A stretch of DNA of 16,468 nt from Deltaproteobacteria bacterium. GTDB lineage: Bacteria; Bdellovibrionota_C; UBA2361; SZUA-149; JADYYL01. The notes beneath the pieces were generated by a model. That model was not told where the DNA came from and ran no database searches. It was given only the letters and a program-made list of their open reading frames with translations. The first letter of the stretch is position 1, and each line of letters begins with the position of its first letter. A program made the translations under genes and the position numbers. This document shows positions 15,074 through 16,468 of this stretch, in pieces. The stretch covers positions 1 through 16,468 of the forward strand of contig JADYYL010000344.1 of NCBI GenBank assembly GCA_020853655.1. Reading direction: 5' to 3'.

Positions 15074-15700
15074 ATGGAACAGCAACGATCGCCGATAGTG
15101 TTTTGCTTTTGTGGGCCCATCGCCTGCGGCAAGTCGACCATTACCAAGGCGCTCGTCAAAACCATGCCCTCGCTCGCGCTCTCGATCTCAACAACGACCC
15201 GCACCCCGCGTGTCGGTGAGTTGGATGGACGTGAGTATCACTTCGTATCAGACGAAGAGTTCCAGACCCGTGTCGATGCGAGTCAGTTCATCGAACATGC
15301 GATCGTGAGTGGTTATCGCTACGGAACAGAGAAACGAAACGCGGAAGCGCTTCCCGTTGGCTCTGATCTCGTGCTCGAGATCGACTTTCAAGGTGCGCTC
15401 AGCGCGCGCAAAGTCTTCGGCGAACAGGTTGTTGTGATCTTTGTGACACCACCAAGCTTCGCGATCCTTCGCGAACGATTGAGCAAGCGCGGCGACAAAG
15501 GAACTGAGTATCTCGAACAGCGACTCGCGCTCGCGGAGCAGGAGATCAACGTTCTTTCCAACGGCGACTTCTCCGACTATCTCCTGTTGAACGACTCTCT
15601 CGATGCCGCGATTGATGCCGCCAAGGCGATTGTCGCCGCGGAGCGCCACCGCTATAGCCGCTACTCGCCTGATTTCATTCGACATTTGTCTCGCGAATAG
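15074..15700 (+). CDS. gmk: Guanylate kinase
   Basis: Converts GMP to GDP with ATP, in the cytoplasm. The product has 208 residues, as usual. The P-loop is GPIACGKST (14-22), less typical than GPSGVGKST but with the key Gly, Lys and Ser/Thr intact. The GMP-binding domain shows SISTTTRTPRVGELDGREYHF (37-57, cited by its pattern STTTRxPRxGExDGxxYxF), then FIEHAIVSGYRYGT (72-85). VLEIDFQGAL (100-109) and ERLSKRGDK (134-142) complete the kinase core. It starts 2 nt after the yicC stop. The substitution in the P-loop is conservative and no catalytic loss is expected. Confidence 0.95.
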   Translation: MEQQRSPIVFCFCGPIACGKSTITKALVKTMPSLALSISTTTRTPRVGELDGREYHFVSDEEFQTRVDASQFIEHAIVSGYRYGTEKRNAEALPVGSDLVLEIDFQGALSARKVFGEQVVVIFVTPPSFAILRERLSKRGDKGTEYLEQRLALAEQEINVLSNGDFSDYLLLNDSLDAAIDAAKAIVAAERHRYSRYSPDFIRHLSRE

Positions 15701-15887
15701 GGACCCCGCCGTCCCTGGGCAGGCGCAAAATCGTGCCAGAACCCCGCCAGAAAGTTCACGCGATACAATCTTCTTCCGCCCTTATTACAAAGCCGTGACA
15801 ACTTGAGCCGGGTCATTTGTTACTTCAGTTGGTGTCAGCTGTTGCCAGGTTCAATTCGGTTTACATCAGGTTTCTCGGAAGTTGAGA

Positions 15888-15966
15888 CGCAAGGCCTGCG
15901 GTCTGGTTTTTGCTTGGTTGTTTTCGGTTTTGACGAGTTTTCCCGCAGGGCCTTGCGAGTTTTTTT
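15888..15966 (+). terminator. Long-loop terminator-like structure downstream of gmk
   Basis: CGCAAGGCCTGCGG (15888-15901) pairs with CCGCAGGGCCTTGCG (15943-15957) with one extra G, giving a 14-bp stem. The loop is 41 nt and T/G-rich. The stem is followed after AG by seven T (15960-15966), and two more T tracts follow. This is the form of an intrinsic terminator apart from the unusually long loop. It would end the LPS-yicC-gmk transcript. Confidence 0.6.
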
Positions 15967-15994
15967 GGGCGAGTTTTTTCAGTGAGTTTTTCGT

Positions 15995-16038
15995 GGTTCC
16001 CGTTCGCAACGTGGAACCGAAGGGCGCCAAAGGTGGCG
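15995..16038 (+). promoter_or_regulatory. Two compact hairpins just upstream of the sigma-like gene
   Basis: First hairpin: GGTTCC (15995-16000) with GGAACC (16013-16018), continued inside by CGTT (16001-16004) and AACG (16008-16011) over the loop CGC, with one bulged T. Second hairpin: CGCCA (16025-16029) with TGGCG (16034-16038), loop AAGG. The second ends 8 nt before the AGGAGG of the next gene, so it could affect its translation. Confidence 0.45.
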
Positions 16039-16056
16039 AGTTAGTCAGGAGGGTTC

Positions 16057-16468
16057 ATGAGTTCGTTTTCCCACGGTTCAGCTTGCTCCCCAGAAGTCGG
16101 GCAGGCACTTTTTCTCGCCGAGCTTCTTTCAGAGTCGGAGCGCAGCCTTTTCCACTTCATCAACCTCGCTGCGGAAAATAATACCGTCGCAGAAACCGCG
16201 CTCTCTGAATGCTTTATTACTGTCGCGAACGACCTCGGAAGCTTCGAGGATCTCGACCGAGCAAAGATCCAACTGTTTAAGGCGGCTTTCGAGCGCATCC
16301 AAGCCCTCCAAGCCCGCGGCGAAAGCCTTACGGTCATTATCGAGCTTCCAGAAGGGAAGGAACGGATCAGCCATGAGACGTTACTCTCGTATGCGCTGAC
16401 AAGGTTGCCGCTCGATTACAAAATCGTTTTCTTCCTCACCGATGTCGTGAAGTTCTCGAAGGTCGAGG
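16057..16468 (+). CDS. Divergent ECF-type sigma-factor-like protein (5' part, cut by window end)
   Basis: An open frame of 137 codons running off the window. AGGAGG at 16047-16052 lies 4 nt before ATG 16057. Residues about 19-82 look like sigma region 2: helices around LFLAELLSESERSLFHFINLA, then ETALSECFITVANDLGSFED (46-65), which resembles the EDLVQETFLRAWRxLxSF segment, and KIQLFKAAFERI. Residues 106-137 resemble the start of region 4: SYALTRLPLDYKIVFFLTDVV, as in ALxxLPxxYREVLxLRDVEG. The basic promoter-melting residues are sparse, and the rest of region 4 is outside the window. Function as a real sigma factor, or as a derived regulator, is uncertain. Confidence 0.6.
   Translation, partial: MSSFSHGSACSPEVGQALFLAELLSESERSLFHFINLAAENNTVAETALSECFITVANDLGSFEDLDRAKIQLFKAAFERIQALQARGESLTVIIELPEGKERISHETLLSYALTRLPLDYKIVFFLTDVVKFSKVE

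Larger units (their letters stand above)
15701..16056 (+). other. T/G-rich intergenic region with several hairpins
   Basis: 356 nt without a convincing gene. The stretch from about 15790 to 15992 is unusually rich in T and G on the plus strand compared with the coding parts of the window, with four GAGTTTT-type units at 15935, 15957, 15971 and 15984. It holds the terminator-like structure at 15888-15966 and two compact hairpins at 15995-16018 and 16025-16038. Short open frames here have no ribosome site and are rejected. A TACAAT hexamer at 15764-15769 could be a -10 box but has no good -35. Confidence 0.55.

Noticed and set aside
15935..15991. The four GAGTTTT units as a CRISPR-like or tandem repeat array
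   Set aside because: Units are only 7-10 nt with spacers of 4-15 nt and no conserved longer repeat; they are better explained as T tracts after hairpins.
15803..16181. Short plus-strand open frames in the T/G-rich gap after gmk
   Set aside because: Phenylalanine/valine-rich translations follow from the T tracts; no ribosome site is present and the frames run through the terminator stem.

Overview
The window comes from a Gram-negative, lipopolysaccharide-making bacterium with fairly high GC. It carries the end of an MsbA-type lipid A flippase, Kdo transferase (WaaA), lipid A 4'-kinase (LpxK), a KdkA-type Kdo kinase, two GT9 heptosyltransferase-like enzymes and two GT2 glycosyltransferases. 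Genes are dense, often overlap by ATGA, and usually have AGGAGG-like ribosome binding sites. A delta-proteobacterial-type lineage (Bdellovibrionota, Myxococcota, Desulfobacterota and relatives) fits gene content, but nothing in the window fixes the phylum.

Layout. (1) 1-3601, + strand: msbA (3' part), waaA, lpxK and a DOMON/CBM9-like protein form a tight lipid A/Kdo operon. (2) 3602-6006, - strand: a lipoprotein M48 metalloprotease with a C-terminal SH3-like domain, an inositol-monophosphatase-family enzyme, and a 39-residue ribosomal protein of the bTHX family followed by a good terminator. (3) 6131-8302: two divergent genes, about 336 nt apart, whose products both resemble the C-terminal barrel half of spore-photoproduct-lyase-like radical SAM proteins. 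Neither has the CxxxCxxC cluster motif, and the larger one ends in an exact beta-clamp-binding pentapeptide. (4) 8528-14175, + strand: an NAD-dependent nucleotide-sugar epimerase, GT9, Kdo kinase, GT9 and two GT2 enzymes, a probable LPS core assembly cluster. (5) 14181-15700: yicC and gmk, placed directly behind the last glycosyltransferase. (6) 15701-16056: a T/G-rich non-coding stretch with a long-loop terminator-like hairpin and two compact hairpins. (7) 16057 to the end: the start of a divergent ECF sigma-factor-like gene, cut by the window edge.

The LPS genes fit one pathway: LpxK completes lipid A, WaaA adds Kdo, KdkA phosphorylates Kdo, GT9 and GT2 enzymes extend the core with sugars (one possibly supplied through the epimerase), and MsbA flips the product across the inner membrane. 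The most likely undescribed element is the divergent pair of cysteine-less radical-SAM-like proteins. Their shared motifs, lost cluster ligands and the clamp-binding tail suggest a non-catalytic or repurposed DNA-associated role. That role is inference.
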